Shown here in pieces: positions 44,393 through 53,590 of a stretch of 64,000 nucleotides of DNA. Position numbers and translations under genes: made by a program. Where the stretch lies: assembly GCF_002007115.1 (NCBI RefSeq), contig NZ_MVAD01000001.1, positions 868,001-932,000 of the forward strand, written 5' to 3'. Under the pieces are notes generated by a model. The model was not told where the DNA came from. It saw only the letters and a list, made by a program, of their open reading frames with translations, and did not search any database. The first letter of the stretch is position 1. Each line of letters opens with the position of its first letter. The stretch comes from Massilia sp. KIM. GTDB taxonomy: Bacteria > Pseudomonadota > Gammaproteobacteria > Burkholderiales > Burkholderiaceae_D.

Positions 44393-44830
44393 GTGAAAAG
44401 CCTCGCCAAACCTGTCAGCGGCAACCCGACCGATGTCTTGGCCCATGCCGAGATCGAGCACTTACTTCGCGCCTATGAGAGCGCGCTGAACGCCTCGGAC
44501 GTCGATGCGGTCATGACGGTGTTCGCCCCTGACGGGGTATTCATGGCCCCGAACAGCGTGTCGACGGTAGGCGCCGCAGCGATCCGTACTGCGTACGAGG
44601 GCATTTTCCGTACCATCGCATTCGATACCGAGCTCACGGTCGAGGAGGTGGTGCAACTTGCTCCAGGATGGGCCTTTGCGCGGACGAGTTCGAATGGCCG
44701 GGTTACGCTGAATGCGCTCGCGCAGCAGGTCCCGGACGCCAATCACGAACTATTCATCCTCCAGAAAGACGACGCGGCGTGGAAGATCGCCCGCTATGCC
44801 TTTGCCTCGACCAGGCCCGTAGCCCAGTAA
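44393..44830 (+). CDS. SnoaL/NTF2-like fold protein (SgcJ/EcaC type)
   Basis: A 145-residue protein from GTG 44393, with AAGGAT ten bases upstream. The sequence IEHLLRAYESALNASDVDAV followed by MTVFAPDGVFMAPN is the standard start of the NTF2-like SgcJ/EcaC group. These small cone-shaped domains act as binding proteins or enzymes of varied function. There is no signal peptide. A CATAAT box at 44355 could be the -10. The 197 bases before the gene contain no other identifiable element. The gene stands alone, and function cannot be inferred beyond the fold. Confidence 0.75.
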   Translation: MKSLAKPVSGNPTDVLAHAEIEHLLRAYESALNASDVDAVMTVFAPDGVFMAPNSVSTVGAAAIRTAYEGIFRTIAFDTELTVEEVVQLAPGWAFARTSSNGRVTLNALAQQVPDANHELFILQKDDAAWKIARYAFASTRPVAQ

Positions 44831-44912
44831 ACGGCAGCGCCTCACCAAGTGGCTGTATAACGCCGTGCAGGTCCGCCTCGCGCCGGCTGGGCGCGCTGCC
44901 CGTCGAGGGGAG

Positions 44913-46121
44913 TCATGGGCGCAACAGCAGTTCGAGGCGACCGACGGCCTCCACGATGCGCTCGTATTTGGTCGCATACGAAAAGCGCACGTGGCGCGCC
45001 GGCGCCGCGAAGCCGAAATCGTCGCCCGGCACGATGGCCACGTGGGCGTCCTCCAGCACCTTCATGCTGAAAGCCGCGCTGTCGCCGCGCTGCGGGTGGT
45101 CGAGGCTGGCAATGTCGGCGTACACGTAGAAGGCGCCGTCCGGCATCACCGGCACCGTGAAGCCCAGCTCGCGCAGGGCCGGCACCAGGTAGTCGCGGCG
45201 GCGCTGGAACTCGCGCCGGCGCTCCTCGAAGATCGCCAGCGCCTCCGGGGTGAAGCAGGCCAGGGCCGCATGCTGGGCCACGGTGGGCGCGCAGATGAAG
45301 AGGTTCTGGGCCAGCTTCTCGAACACCGGCACCAGTTCCTCCGGCACCACCAGCCAGCCCAGGCGCCAGCCGGTCATGTTGAAATACTTGGAGAAGCTGT
45401 TCACCGTGATGACCTGGTCGTCCATCGCCAGCGCGCTGACCGGACGATGGTCATAGGACAGGCCCTGGTAGATCTCGTCGACGATGGCGAAGCCGCCACG
45501 CGCACGCACGGCGTCCACCATGGCGCGCAGCTGCTCCGGGGTCATCGAGGTCCCGGTCGGGTTCGAGGGCGAAGCCACCAGCACCCCGCGGGTGCGCGCG
45601 CTCCAGTATTCGGCCACGTGGGCGCTGCTCAACTGGTAGCGGTCGTCGCTGGAAGAGGGCACCAGCACCGGGCTGCCGCCGAAGGCGGACACGAAATGGC
45701 GGTTGCAGGGGTAGCAGGGGTCCGGCATCAGGACTTCGTCGCCCTCGGCCACCAGGGCGGCGCAGGCCAGCAGCAGGCCGGCCGAGGCGCCGGCGGTGAC
45801 CACGATGCGGCGCGGATCGATGTCCAGCCCGTGCACGGCGGCGTAGTGGCCGGAGATGGCCTCGCGCAGTTCGCGCAGGCCGAGCGAATCGGTGTACTGG
45901 GTGACGCCGCCGCGGATCGCTTCCATCGCGGCCTGCGCCACGATCTCGGGCGCGGTGAAGTCGGGTTCGCCGACGCTCATGCTGATGACATCATGGCCGG
46001 CGCGTTTTAGCTCGCCGGCCGCCTTGACCATTTCCATGACGCGGAAGGGTTCGATGGCGTGGACGCGGCCCGCGAGCTGGAGGGCGCGCGCCGCCTGTTG
46101 TTCGGTGCTGGTGAGGGTCAT
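44913..46121 (-). CDS. PLP-dependent class I/II aminotransferase
   Basis: A 402-residue fold-type I enzyme. The PLP lysine is K245 in NSFSKYFNMTGWRLGW; SNPTG (186-190) and D215 (AIVDEIYQ) are the other cofactor contacts. GEPDFTAPEIV near the N-terminus is typical of aspartate/aromatic aminotransferase-like proteins. The substrate cannot be told by eye. The start ATG 46121 lacks alternatives nearby. The peptide-transporter gene upstream is on the same strand with an 80-base gap, so a shared role in amino-acid use is possible. Confidence 0.9.
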   Translation of the reverse strand: MTLTSTEQQAARALQLAGRVHAIEPFRVMEMVKAAGELKRAGHDVISMSVGEPDFTAPEIVAQAAMEAIRGGVTQYTDSLGLRELREAISGHYAAVHGLDIDPRRIVVTAGASAGLLLACAALVAEGDEVLMPDPCYPCNRHFVSAFGGSPVLVPSSSDDRYQLSSAHVAEYWSARTRGVLVASPSNPTGTSMTPEQLRAMVDAVRARGGFAIVDEIYQGLSYDHRPVSALAMDDQVITVNSFSKYFNMTGWRLGWLVVPEELVPVFEKLAQNLFICAPTVAQHAALACFTPEALAIFEERRREFQRRRDYLVPALRELGFTVPVMPDGAFYVYADIASLDHPQRGDSAAFSMKVLEDAHVAIVPGDDFGFAAPARHVRFSYATKYERIVEAVGRLELLLRP

Positions 46122-46203
46122 GCGGATGTGCTGGGCAAGAAAGAGAAGGCCATCTTACAAGAATGCGGGCCGGCGCGCGCGCCGGCGCCGCAAGCGCCAG
46201 GCT

Positions 46204-47706
46204 TCAGGCCTGCGCGTGATGGGTCGCGGTCAGCCTGCGCATCAGGGGCAGGGCGGCCAGCGCGATCAGGGTGCAGGCGATGGCCGCCACGCCCAGCTTG
46301 TTGAACAGGCCGGTATAGACCGGCAGGGTCTGGAGCGGATCGGTGATTCCTTGCGGAACGCTGGCCAGGTTGGCCACCACCCCGCCCAGGTATTGCGAAA
46401 TGCCGACGCCCACGTAATAGGCGCCCATCATGAAGCCGCCCATGCGCGCCGGCACGTAGCGCGCGATCATGGCCAGGCCCAGGCCGCTGACCAGCAGCTC
46501 GCCGAGCGAATACAGGCCATAGCCGGCGATCATGATCCAGGACGAGGTGAGCCCGTTCACCGCGAAGCGGCCGGCCACGCCGTAGGTGAAGAAACCGGCC
46601 GCCACCACCGCGAAGCCGAGCGCGAACTTGGCCGCGATCGACAAGTCCCTGCCGCTTTTCCCCGCCCGCGTGTACAGCCAGGCCAGCACCGGGCTCAGCA
46701 CCATGATCCAGATCGCGTTCAGCGCCTGGAACTGGGCCGGCGACCAGGTGAACAGGTGGGCGCCGAAGAGCCGGAAGTCGAGGTCGACATTGCGCAGTGC
46801 GAACAGGGACAGCGAGGTCGACATCTGCTGGTAGAAGATGAAGAAGAACACGGTCTGCAGGGTCAGCACCAGGGCCGCCACCAGGCCGGCGCGCTCGCTC
46901 GGCTGGCTGGAACGGATCAGGTGCAGGAAGATGCCCAGCACCACGAAGCCGGCCAGGTAGACGAAGGCGCGCGCCAGGGCCTGGTATTCGAGGATGAGGG
47001 CCGAGGCGGCGACCGCCACCAGTGCGCCGCCCAGCACCGCGGCCAGCTTGCGCAGGTCGAGCGGGCGGGCGTCCGGCGGCGAGCCGATGTGGGCGACGGT
47101 GGCGCGCAGCACGGTGACGGTCAGCAGGCCCACCATCAGGCCGACACTGCACACGGCGAAGGCCACGTGCCAGCCGAGCTCGCCGCCATGCGCGGCGTTG
47201 ACGTAGTCCTTGATCGCCGGCGTGGCCAGCATCGACACGGTCGAGCCGACGTTGACCGCCATGTAGTACAGGGTGAAGGCGCTGTCGATCCGGGAATCGT
47301 CGCCCTCGTAGATCTTGCGCACCAGGTTGGCCGTGTTCGGCTTGAACAGGCCGTTGCCGACCACGATCACGCCCAGGGCCGAAAAGGTGAACCAGGTATT
47401 GGTGGTGGGCACCGCCATCAGGCCATAGCCCAGGGTCAGGATTATGCCGCCAAGCAACATGCAGCGGCGGGTGCCCAGCACCTTGTCGCCGATCCAGCCG
47501 CCGATGGCGGGCGCGACGTAGATCAGGGCGGCCGCGGCGCCCCAGACCAAGTTGGCGCGTCTGTCCTCGAAACCGAGGCGCTGCACCATGAAGTACACGA
47601 TCAGCGCCTGCATGCCGTAATAGCCGAAGCGCTCCCACAGCTCGATCAGGGCGATGGTGAGAAAAGAGCGGTTCTGGCTCACGGCCGGAATGGTTTGCCT
47701 GTCCAT
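46204..47706 (-). CDS. POT/PTR-family proton-dependent oligopeptide transporter
   Basis: A 500-residue membrane protein from ATG 47706, with GGGAAA upstream. It has 12-14 hydrophobic segments. The family's ExxERF-type proton motif is ELWERFGYYGMQA in helix 1, and GNGLFKPNTANLVRKIY is the conserved PTR2 signature. FYQQMSTSLSLFA matches helix 7 of bacterial Dtp-like proteins. It imports di- and tripeptides using the proton gradient. It lies upstream of the aminotransferase on the same strand and is divergent from the amidohydrolase-like gene. Confidence 0.93.
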   Translation of the reverse strand: MDRQTIPAVSQNRSFLTIALIELWERFGYYGMQALIVYFMVQRLGFEDRRANLVWGAAAALIYVAPAIGGWIGDKVLGTRRCMLLGGIILTLGYGLMAVPTTNTWFTFSALGVIVVGNGLFKPNTANLVRKIYEGDDSRIDSAFTLYYMAVNVGSTVSMLATPAIKDYVNAAHGGELGWHVAFAVCSVGLMVGLLTVTVLRATVAHIGSPPDARPLDLRKLAAVLGGALVAVAASALILEYQALARAFVYLAGFVVLGIFLHLIRSSQPSERAGLVAALVLTLQTVFFFIFYQQMSTSLSLFALRNVDLDFRLFGAHLFTWSPAQFQALNAIWIMVLSPVLAWLYTRAGKSGRDLSIAAKFALGFAVVAAGFFTYGVAGRFAVNGLTSSWIMIAGYGLYSLGELLVSGLGLAMIARYVPARMGGFMMGAYYVGVGISQYLGGVVANLASVPQGITDPLQTLPVYTGLFNKLGVAAIACTLIALAALPLMRRLTATHHAQA

Positions 47707-47876
47707 ACGTTTCCCGGAAAATGTGACCGCCGGGAAAGGCCGGCGGAAAGGGGGCGATGCTACGCCCTCTGCATGGAACATGCAATCTTGACAGGGCAGG
47801 GCCACAATGCGCTACCATGCATCGCTGGCCGCTTGCGCCGGGTCAGCACCGTATTGATTTCCAGTCGAGGTTTTGC

Positions 47877-48908
47877 ATGAGGCGAGGTTTTACCGAAAAG
47901 GGGCGCAGGTCGCGCGTGGCGTCCTGCGCCGTCCTAGGCGCGACCCTGGCGCTGTGGGCCGGCGCCACGCTGGCCGACACCGGCCGCGCGGTTCCGCCGG
48001 CGCCCGCCGCCGACCATCACCAGCATGTGTTCAGTCCCGCCGCCGCAGCCTGGATGTCGGCCGCCACCGGCAGCCTGCGCGCCGTCATGGCGGACGAACT
48101 GGTGGCCGATCTCGACGCCGCCGGCATCGGCCGCGCCGCCGTGCTCTCGGTCGCCTACGTGTACGGCAATCCGGAGCGCACCATCGACGACGAATACGAG
48201 CGGGTGCGCGACGAAAACGACTGGGCCGCGGCCCAGGCCGCGCGCTATCCGGACCGCCTGGTGGCCTTGTGCAGCTTCAACCCGCTGCGCGACTACGCCT
48301 TGCTGGAACTGGCGCGCTGCGCCAGCAGCCCGGGTTTCGGGCGCGGCATCAAGCTGCATTTCGGTCATTCCGACGTCCAGCTGGACGATCCTGAGCACCT
48401 GGTGCGCATGCGCCAGGTGTTTCGCGCCGCCAATGCACGCGGGATGGCGATCGTGGTCCACCTGCGCGGCGGCGGGCCGGAACGGCGCGCCTATGCCGTC
48501 GAACAGGCGCGGCTGCTGATGGAGCAGGTGCTGCCCTTCGCGCCGGACGTGCCGGTGCAGGTGGCCCAGGTGGCGCCCTCGGCGCCCCGGCCCGGTTCGG
48601 CCGCGCCCGCGCCGACCTACGCCGCCATGGCCGTGCTGGCCGAAGCCGCGGCGCGCCGCGACCCGCGCGTGCGCCAGGTCTGGTTCGACCTGTCTTCGGT
48701 CACCCAGGCCGAGCTGCCGCCGGCCGACGCCCGCCGCCTGGTGCGGCGGCTGCGCGAGGCCGGCCTGGAGCGGGTGCTCTACGGTTCCCACGCCGCCCCC
48801 GGCGACGCCCTGGCCCCGCCGGACGGCTGGGCCGCCTTCCTGCGCCTGCCGCTGACCGAGGCCGAGGCCTCGCGTGTGGCGCGCAACGTCGCCCCTTACC
48901 TGCGCTGA
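47877..48908 (+). CDS. Secreted amidohydrolase-2-like TIM-barrel protein
   Basis: A 343-residue protein from ATG 47877, with GAGG eight bases upstream and a signal peptide (about 1-33). The metal-site start is ADHHQHVFSP (H48/H50), followed by GIKLHFGHSDV and IVVHLRGGG, the expected histidine-bearing strands. The strand that normally ends in GSD-x-P, whose Asp is a metal ligand/base, reads LYGSHAAPGD with His at 305. The enzyme may therefore be altered or inactive, unless the Asp four residues on takes the role. Family members act on varied carboxylic or lactone substrates; the substrate is unknown here. Confidence 0.75.
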   Translation: MRRGFTEKGRRSRVASCAVLGATLALWAGATLADTGRAVPPAPAADHHQHVFSPAAAAWMSAATGSLRAVMADELVADLDAAGIGRAAVLSVAYVYGNPERTIDDEYERVRDENDWAAAQAARYPDRLVALCSFNPLRDYALLELARCASSPGFGRGIKLHFGHSDVQLDDPEHLVRMRQVFRAANARGMAIVVHLRGGGPERRAYAVEQARLLMEQVLPFAPDVPVQVAQVAPSAPRPGSAAPAPTYAAMAVLAEAAARRDPRVRQVWFDLSSVTQAELPPADARRLVRRLREAGLERVLYGSHAAPGDALAPPDGWAAFLRLPLTEAEASRVARNVAPYLR

Positions 48909-49058
48909 GCGCTGACGGTCCGCCACGGCCTGGCAGGCCGGGGCGGCGACCGCCTGTCCGTACTTACAGTTTCGCGACATTCTCGGGACAATTCCTCCGA
49001 ATATGCGTGAACCTTGCTCCATAGAATCCTGTCATCACAACAACATCAGGATTCGCAC

Positions 49059-50249
49059 ATGCACCACTCCATCACACCGGGCGCGCTGGCGCTGGCCGGC
49101 GCTTTGCTGCTGGCTGGTTGCGGCGGCGGTACGGACGACCCCCATGCCGATCTGCCGGCCGTCTCGCGCGTCGAGGTCCTGTCGAGCGCCAAGCGCGGCA
49201 TGGAAAGCATCGTCGTGCGCGGCGGCAGCGCCTATGTGTCGCTGGCCAACAGCGCAACCGAAGGCTCGGCCGTGCTGAAGGCGACGCTGCCGATCAGCGC
49301 CCGTTCGTCCTGGACGGTGGTGCCGCTCGGCAATTGCGGCCTGGGCCCGGTCGGCGAGTTCATCGTACGCTCACCCAAGCTCAAGATGGCGGGCGAGACC
49401 ATGTGGCTGATGCAGCCCAGCGATGGCGGCGAGGAGCATTCGACCTGCACGATGGCGCCCCAGGCCACGTCCTTCGCCCCGGCCGACCAGGGCTTGCGCG
49501 CCTGCACCGGCGACTTCTGCACCACGCTTTGGATGACCGACTTGAAGGCGGTCGGCAACCGCCTGTACAGCAATGCAGGCGCCGGCGAGAACGTGCTCAC
49601 GTCTGGCGACGGCGGCGCCAGCTGGCGCGTGGTGCGCGGCCAGTTCGACTCCATGGTCTGCACCCACACCTCCTTCCATGTCATCGGCGACCGTCTGCTG
49701 GTCGGCGGCGAGTGTCCGCTGGACGACGCCTTCCTGGACGCCTACCAGTTGAGCGCGGACGGCGCGTCCTTGCTCAAGCCCGAGAAGCTGCCCATGAGCA
49801 AGCCAGTGCTGGAGAACCGCAATATCCAGTTCATTGAATCGATTCCCGGGACCCAGCGCGTCTTCGTCGGCGTCGAGGGCGGCCTGCTGCGCAGCGAGGA
49901 CGGCGGCAAGAGCTTCAAGTTCGTGATCCACAACCCGGTGAACGGCAACCTTGCCTATCCCTACATCAAGTCCTTCATCTCGCTCAAGGCCAGCCCGGAC
50001 ACCATCCTGGTAGGCGGCTTCGACAAGCGCAACGGGAAGCCCTACCTGGCCTATTCGCGCGACGCCGGCGGCACCTGGACCGACCTGTCGGCCAGCTTGC
50101 CGAACTACGCCGCCCCGGCCGGCGACAATGGCGAGCACGGGCTCATCACCGACATCGCCGAGGACGCCGAAGGCCGCATCCTGATCACCTACAACGAGCG
50201 CTTCGAGACCGAGGGCCGCTTGCTGCAGCTGAGCCTGGGTCGCCGCTGA
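49059..50249 (+). CDS. Lipoprotein with BNR/Asp-box beta-propeller
   Basis: A 396-residue protein from ATG 49059 with AGGA upstream. A lipoprotein signal ends in LLAGC (C21), followed by GGG. The rest carries Asp-box motifs (SGDGGASWRVV, SEDGGKSFKF, SRDAGGTWTDL) at regular spacing, indicating a sialidase-type beta-propeller. The catalytic Arg triad of true sialidases is not evident, so it is more likely a binding or structural propeller. It is probably anchored to the outer membrane. It stands upstream of the GH31 gene with a 141-base gap, so a link to glycan use is possible but not shown. Confidence 0.75.
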   Translation: MHHSITPGALALAGALLLAGCGGGTDDPHADLPAVSRVEVLSSAKRGMESIVVRGGSAYVSLANSATEGSAVLKATLPISARSSWTVVPLGNCGLGPVGEFIVRSPKLKMAGETMWLMQPSDGGEEHSTCTMAPQATSFAPADQGLRACTGDFCTTLWMTDLKAVGNRLYSNAGAGENVLTSGDGGASWRVVRGQFDSMVCTHTSFHVIGDRLLVGGECPLDDAFLDAYQLSADGASLLKPEKLPMSKPVLENRNIQFIESIPGTQRVFVGVEGGLLRSEDGGKSFKFVIHNPVNGNLAYPYIKSFISLKASPDTILVGGFDKRNGKPYLAYSRDAGGTWTDLSASLPNYAAPAGDNGEHGLITDIAEDAEGRILITYNERFETEGRLLQLSLGRR

Positions 50250-50390
50250 CCGGCCCGCAGCGGGACCCAGGGCTGCGGTCCATGCGTCCCGTATGAAACA
50301 AAACTACATCGGCGGGCGGAATTCTGTCATGCTCTCGTCTGCGGCGGTCCTGAGCCGCCGCATGTTTACAACAACAACGACAGCGACGAC

Positions 50391-52781
50391 ATGACAACGA
50401 CACCGATTGCCCGCCTGGCGCTGTGCCTCCTGGCCAGCCCGCTTGCCTTCGCCCAGAACGCCGACCGCCAGCTCCAGGGCGTCACGCGCGACCAGAACAC
50501 CCTCGAGATCGCCACCAGCGACGGCCGCTACCTGATCCGTCCGTACTCCAGCAACATCGTCGAGACCACCTTCGTGCCGCGCGGCGAGCGCGCCGATTCG
50601 GCCTCGCACGCAGTGGTGCTGCCGCCGGCCCCGGTCGCCGCCACCCTGAAGGACGAGGGCGGCCGCCTGACCTACGCCACCGAAGGCATCACGGTCACCA
50701 TCGACAAGCAGCCGTTCCGCATCAGCTATGCCTACAAGGGCAAGCCGCTGGTGGCCGAGAAGCGCGGCTACGCCAGGGGCGAGCTGGAAACGATCGAGTT
50801 CGCGCTGGAAGACGGCGAAGCCCTGTACGGCGCCGGCGCGCGCGCGGTCGGCATGAACCGGCGCGGCAACCGCTTCCGCCTGTATAACAAGGCCGACTAC
50901 GGTTACGGGGCCCGCTCCGAGTTGTTGAACTACACGATTCCGGTGGCGCTGTCCTCCAAGAAGTACGCGATCCACTTCGACAATCCGCAGACCGGCTGGC
51001 TCGATTTCGACAGCCGCCGCGACGGCACCCTGCGCTACGAGGTGATCGGCGGCCGCAAGACCTACCAGGTGGTGGCCGGCGAGAGCTGGGACGAGGTGAT
51101 GGACGGCTACACCCGCCTGACCGGGCGCCAGCCGCTGCCGCCGCGCTGGGCCTTCGGCAACTTCGCCAGCCGCTTCGGCTACAAGACCGAGGCCGAGACG
51201 CGCGCCGTGGTCGACAGGTTCGCGCAAGAGAAGATTCCGCTCGACGCCGTGGTGCTCGACCTGTACTGGTTCGGCAAGACGGTCAAGGGCACCATGGGCA
51301 ACCTGGACTGGGACCGCGACAGCTTCCCCCAGGCCGAGCAGATGATGGCCGACTTCAAGAAGAAGGGCGTCAAGACCGTGGTCATCACCGAGCCCTTCGT
51401 GCTCACCACCTCGAAGCGCTGGCAGGAAGCGGTCGAGCGCCAGGTGCTGGCCACCGACAAGGCCGGCAAACCCTACGTCTATGACTTCTACTTCGGCAAC
51501 ACCGGCCTGATCGACATCTACAAGCCGGAAGGCCGCGACTGGTTCTGGAATATCTACAAGGGACTGAAGGCGGGCGGCGTCACCGGCTGGTGGGGCGACC
51601 TGGGCGAGCCGGAGATGCATCCCTCCGACCTGGTGCACGCCGCCGGCACCGCCGACCAGGTCCACAACGTCTATGGCCACGACTGGGCGCGCCTGATCGC
51701 CGACGGCTACCGCAAGGAGTTCCCCAACGAGCGCCCCTTCATCCTGATGCGCGCCGGTTACTCGGGCTCGCAGCGGCACGGCCTGATCCCCTGGTCGGGC
51801 GACGTCAGCCGCGGCTGGGGCGGCCTGCAGTCGCAGATGGAGATCGCGCTCCAGATGGGCATGCAGGGCCTGGCCTACATGCACTCCGACCTGGGCGGCT
51901 TCGCCGGCCCTGTGCAGGACGACGAGCTCTACGTGCGCTGGCTGCAGTACGGCGTGTTCCAGCCGGTGTTCCGTCCGCATGCCCAGGAAGCCGTGCCGTC
52001 CGAGCCGGTGTTCCGCAAGGAGCGCACCAAGGTGCTGGCGCGCGAGGCGGTGTGGCTGCGCTACGCCATGCTCCCGTATAACTACACCATCGCTTTCGAC
52101 AACAGCCGCACCGGCATGCCGCTGATGCGTCCCCTGATGTTCGTCGAGACCGACCAGGACAAGCCCTTCGACCGCTCCACCACCTACCTGTGGGGCCCGG
52201 ACTTCCTGGTCGCGCCGGTGGTGCAGCCGGGAGCGACCCGTTCCGAGGTCTACTTCCCGACCTCGAGCCAGGTCTGGTTCGATTTCCATACCGGCGAAGC
52301 GCATCGCGGAGGCGTGCTGGAAATCGTCAAGCCGGAGGAGGCGCACATCCCGGTCTACGTGCGCGCGGGCGCCTTCATCCCGATGGCCAAGGTCGCCCAG
52401 ACCACGCGCGACTACGACAGCCGCCGCATCGACCTGCACTACTACCATGACGCCTCGGTGGCCTCCTCGAACGGCAAGCTGTACGACGACGACGGCGAAA
52501 CCGCGGACGCCTACGACAAGGGCCAGTACGAGATCGTGCGCTTCGCCAGCCGCTACGCGGACGGGAAGCTGGAGATCGGCTTCGAGACCGAGACCGGCAA
52601 GGCCTACAGCGCCGCGCCGCGCGCGTTCACGCTCAAGGTCCACAACGTCCAGGCCAAGCCGCGCAGCGTGCGCATCGACGGCAAGGCGGCTGCCTTCAAC
52701 TGGAACGGCAAGCACCAGCTGCTCGAAGTGGCCGTGCCGGCGAAGAAAGGGCAGTCCGCGACAGTAGCGATCGGCCTGTAA
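50391..52781 (+). CDS. Secreted GH31 alpha-glucosidase / 4-alpha-glucosyltransferase-like enzyme
   Basis: A 796-residue protein with a signal peptide (about 1-21, ending AFA-QN). The GH31 barrel shows VVLDLYWFGKTVKGTMGNLD. Its nucleophile is D403 in GWWGDLGEPEMHP and its acid/base is D471 in PWSGDVSRGW. A beta-sandwich with DUF5110-like C-terminal strands follows (YDDDGETADAY). The LDLYWFGK...MGNLDW signature is what I recall from oligosaccharide 4-alpha-D-glucosyltransferases (Cellvibrio Agd31B type), so transglucosylation of maltooligosaccharides is a reasonable guess. The short leader before the ATG contains a hairpin GCGGCGG/CCGCCGC (50341-50361). Confidence 0.9.
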   Translation: MTTTPIARLALCLLASPLAFAQNADRQLQGVTRDQNTLEIATSDGRYLIRPYSSNIVETTFVPRGERADSASHAVVLPPAPVAATLKDEGGRLTYATEGITVTIDKQPFRISYAYKGKPLVAEKRGYARGELETIEFALEDGEALYGAGARAVGMNRRGNRFRLYNKADYGYGARSELLNYTIPVALSSKKYAIHFDNPQTGWLDFDSRRDGTLRYEVIGGRKTYQVVAGESWDEVMDGYTRLTGRQPLPPRWAFGNFASRFGYKTEAETRAVVDRFAQEKIPLDAVVLDLYWFGKTVKGTMGNLDWDRDSFPQAEQMMADFKKKGVKTVVITEPFVLTTSKRWQEAVERQVLATDKAGKPYVYDFYFGNTGLIDIYKPEGRDWFWNIYKGLKAGGVTGWWGDLGEPEMHPSDLVHAAGTADQVHNVYGHDWARLIADGYRKEFPNERPFILMRAGYSGSQRHGLIPWSGDVSRGWGGLQSQMEIALQMGMQGLAYMHSDLGGFAGPVQDDELYVRWLQYGVFQPVFRPHAQEAVPSEPVFRKERTKVLAREAVWLRYAMLPYNYTIAFDNSRTGMPLMRPLMFVETDQDKPFDRSTTYLWGPDFLVAPVVQPGATRSEVYFPTSSQVWFDFHTGEAHRGGVLEIVKPEEAHIPVYVRAGAFIPMAKVAQTTRDYDSRRIDLHYYHDASVASSNGKLYDDDGETADAYDKGQYEIVRFASRYADGKLEIGFETETGKAYSAAPRAFTLKVHNVQAKPRSVRIDGKAAAFNWNGKHQLLEVAVPAKKGQSATVAIGL

Positions 52782-52788
52782 TCCTCCT

Positions 52789-52859
52789 GCCCCTGGCAGT
52801 GAAACCGGCGTTCCGGCGCGGCCGACCAGGGCCGCGCCGCAGCCCCGTGTGCCAGGGGC
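52789..52859. terminator. Nested inverted repeats between convergent GH31 and LysE genes
   Basis: Outer arms GCCCCTGGCA (52789-52798) and TGCCAGGGGC (52850-52859) are perfect complements. Inside them CGGCGCGGCC (52814-52823) and GGCCGCGCCG (52830-52839) form a second perfect stem. The structure fills the gap and may end transcripts from both sides. There is no T-run. Confidence 0.55.
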
Positions 52860-52869
52860 GCAGTCCGCG

Positions 52870-53496
52870 CTAGCGCGCCACGATCAGGCGCAGCCCCAGG
52901 CCGATGAAGATCGCGCCGGCCACTCGGTCCAGCCACATCCCCGCGGTCGGCGTGCGATTGAGCCACTGACCGATCGCCCCCGAGAAATACCCCAGCAATC
53001 CAAACAGCACTGCCGCCTGCAGGGTGAACACCACCCCCAGCGCCGCCGTCTGCCAGTTCGCATCGCCGCGCGAAGCGTCCACGAACTGCGGCAGGAAGGA
53101 CAGGAAGAACAGCACCACCTTCGGATTGATCGAGTTCGCCACCAGTCCCTTGACGAACAGTCGCCCCGGCGTCTCGTTCACGGCCCCGGCCGCGCCGACC
53201 TGGGCTCCGCCACGGCTGCGGATCGCCTGCCAGCCCATCCAGATCAGGTAGAGGCCGCCCGCCACCTTGAGGGCCGTGAAGGCCGCCGGCGAGGCGGCGA
53301 TCAGCGCGCTCACCCCGATCACCGCCAGCACGGTGTGGTTGAGGCAGCCGAGCGCGCAGCCCAGGCCGAAGGCGATGCCGCGCGCGCGGCCCTTGGCGAT
53401 GCCCAGGCTCAGGACCATCAGGTTGTCGGGGCCGGGCGAGAGGGTGATGAGGACGGCGGCGGCCAGGAAGCCGGCGAGTTGTTCAGGTGTCAGCAT
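52870..53496 (-). CDS. LysE/RhtB-family amino-acid exporter
   Basis: A 208-residue membrane protein with about six hydrophobic segments. The family N-terminus LITLSPGPDNLMVLSLGIAK and the central VANSINPKVVLFFLSFLPQF are typical of RhtB/LysE exporters. These release amino acids or their analogues from the cytoplasm; the substrate is not predictable. It is divergent from the metallophosphoesterase gene with 94 bases between starts. Confidence 0.93.
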   Translation of the reverse strand: MLTPEQLAGFLAAAVLITLSPGPDNLMVLSLGIAKGRARGIAFGLGCALGCLNHTVLAVIGVSALIAASPAAFTALKVAGGLYLIWMGWQAIRSRGGAQVGAAGAVNETPGRLFVKGLVANSINPKVVLFFLSFLPQFVDASRGDANWQTAALGVVFTLQAAVLFGLLGYFSGAIGQWLNRTPTAGMWLDRVAGAIFIGLGLRLIVAR

Positions 53497-53590
53497 ACGT
53501 TGGCATCGTTTCCATACTTGTCGGAATTGTCATTATACGGTCATGCAACAGTGCAACCATGCCGGCACTTTTCGACAACCGGAGTAATGC

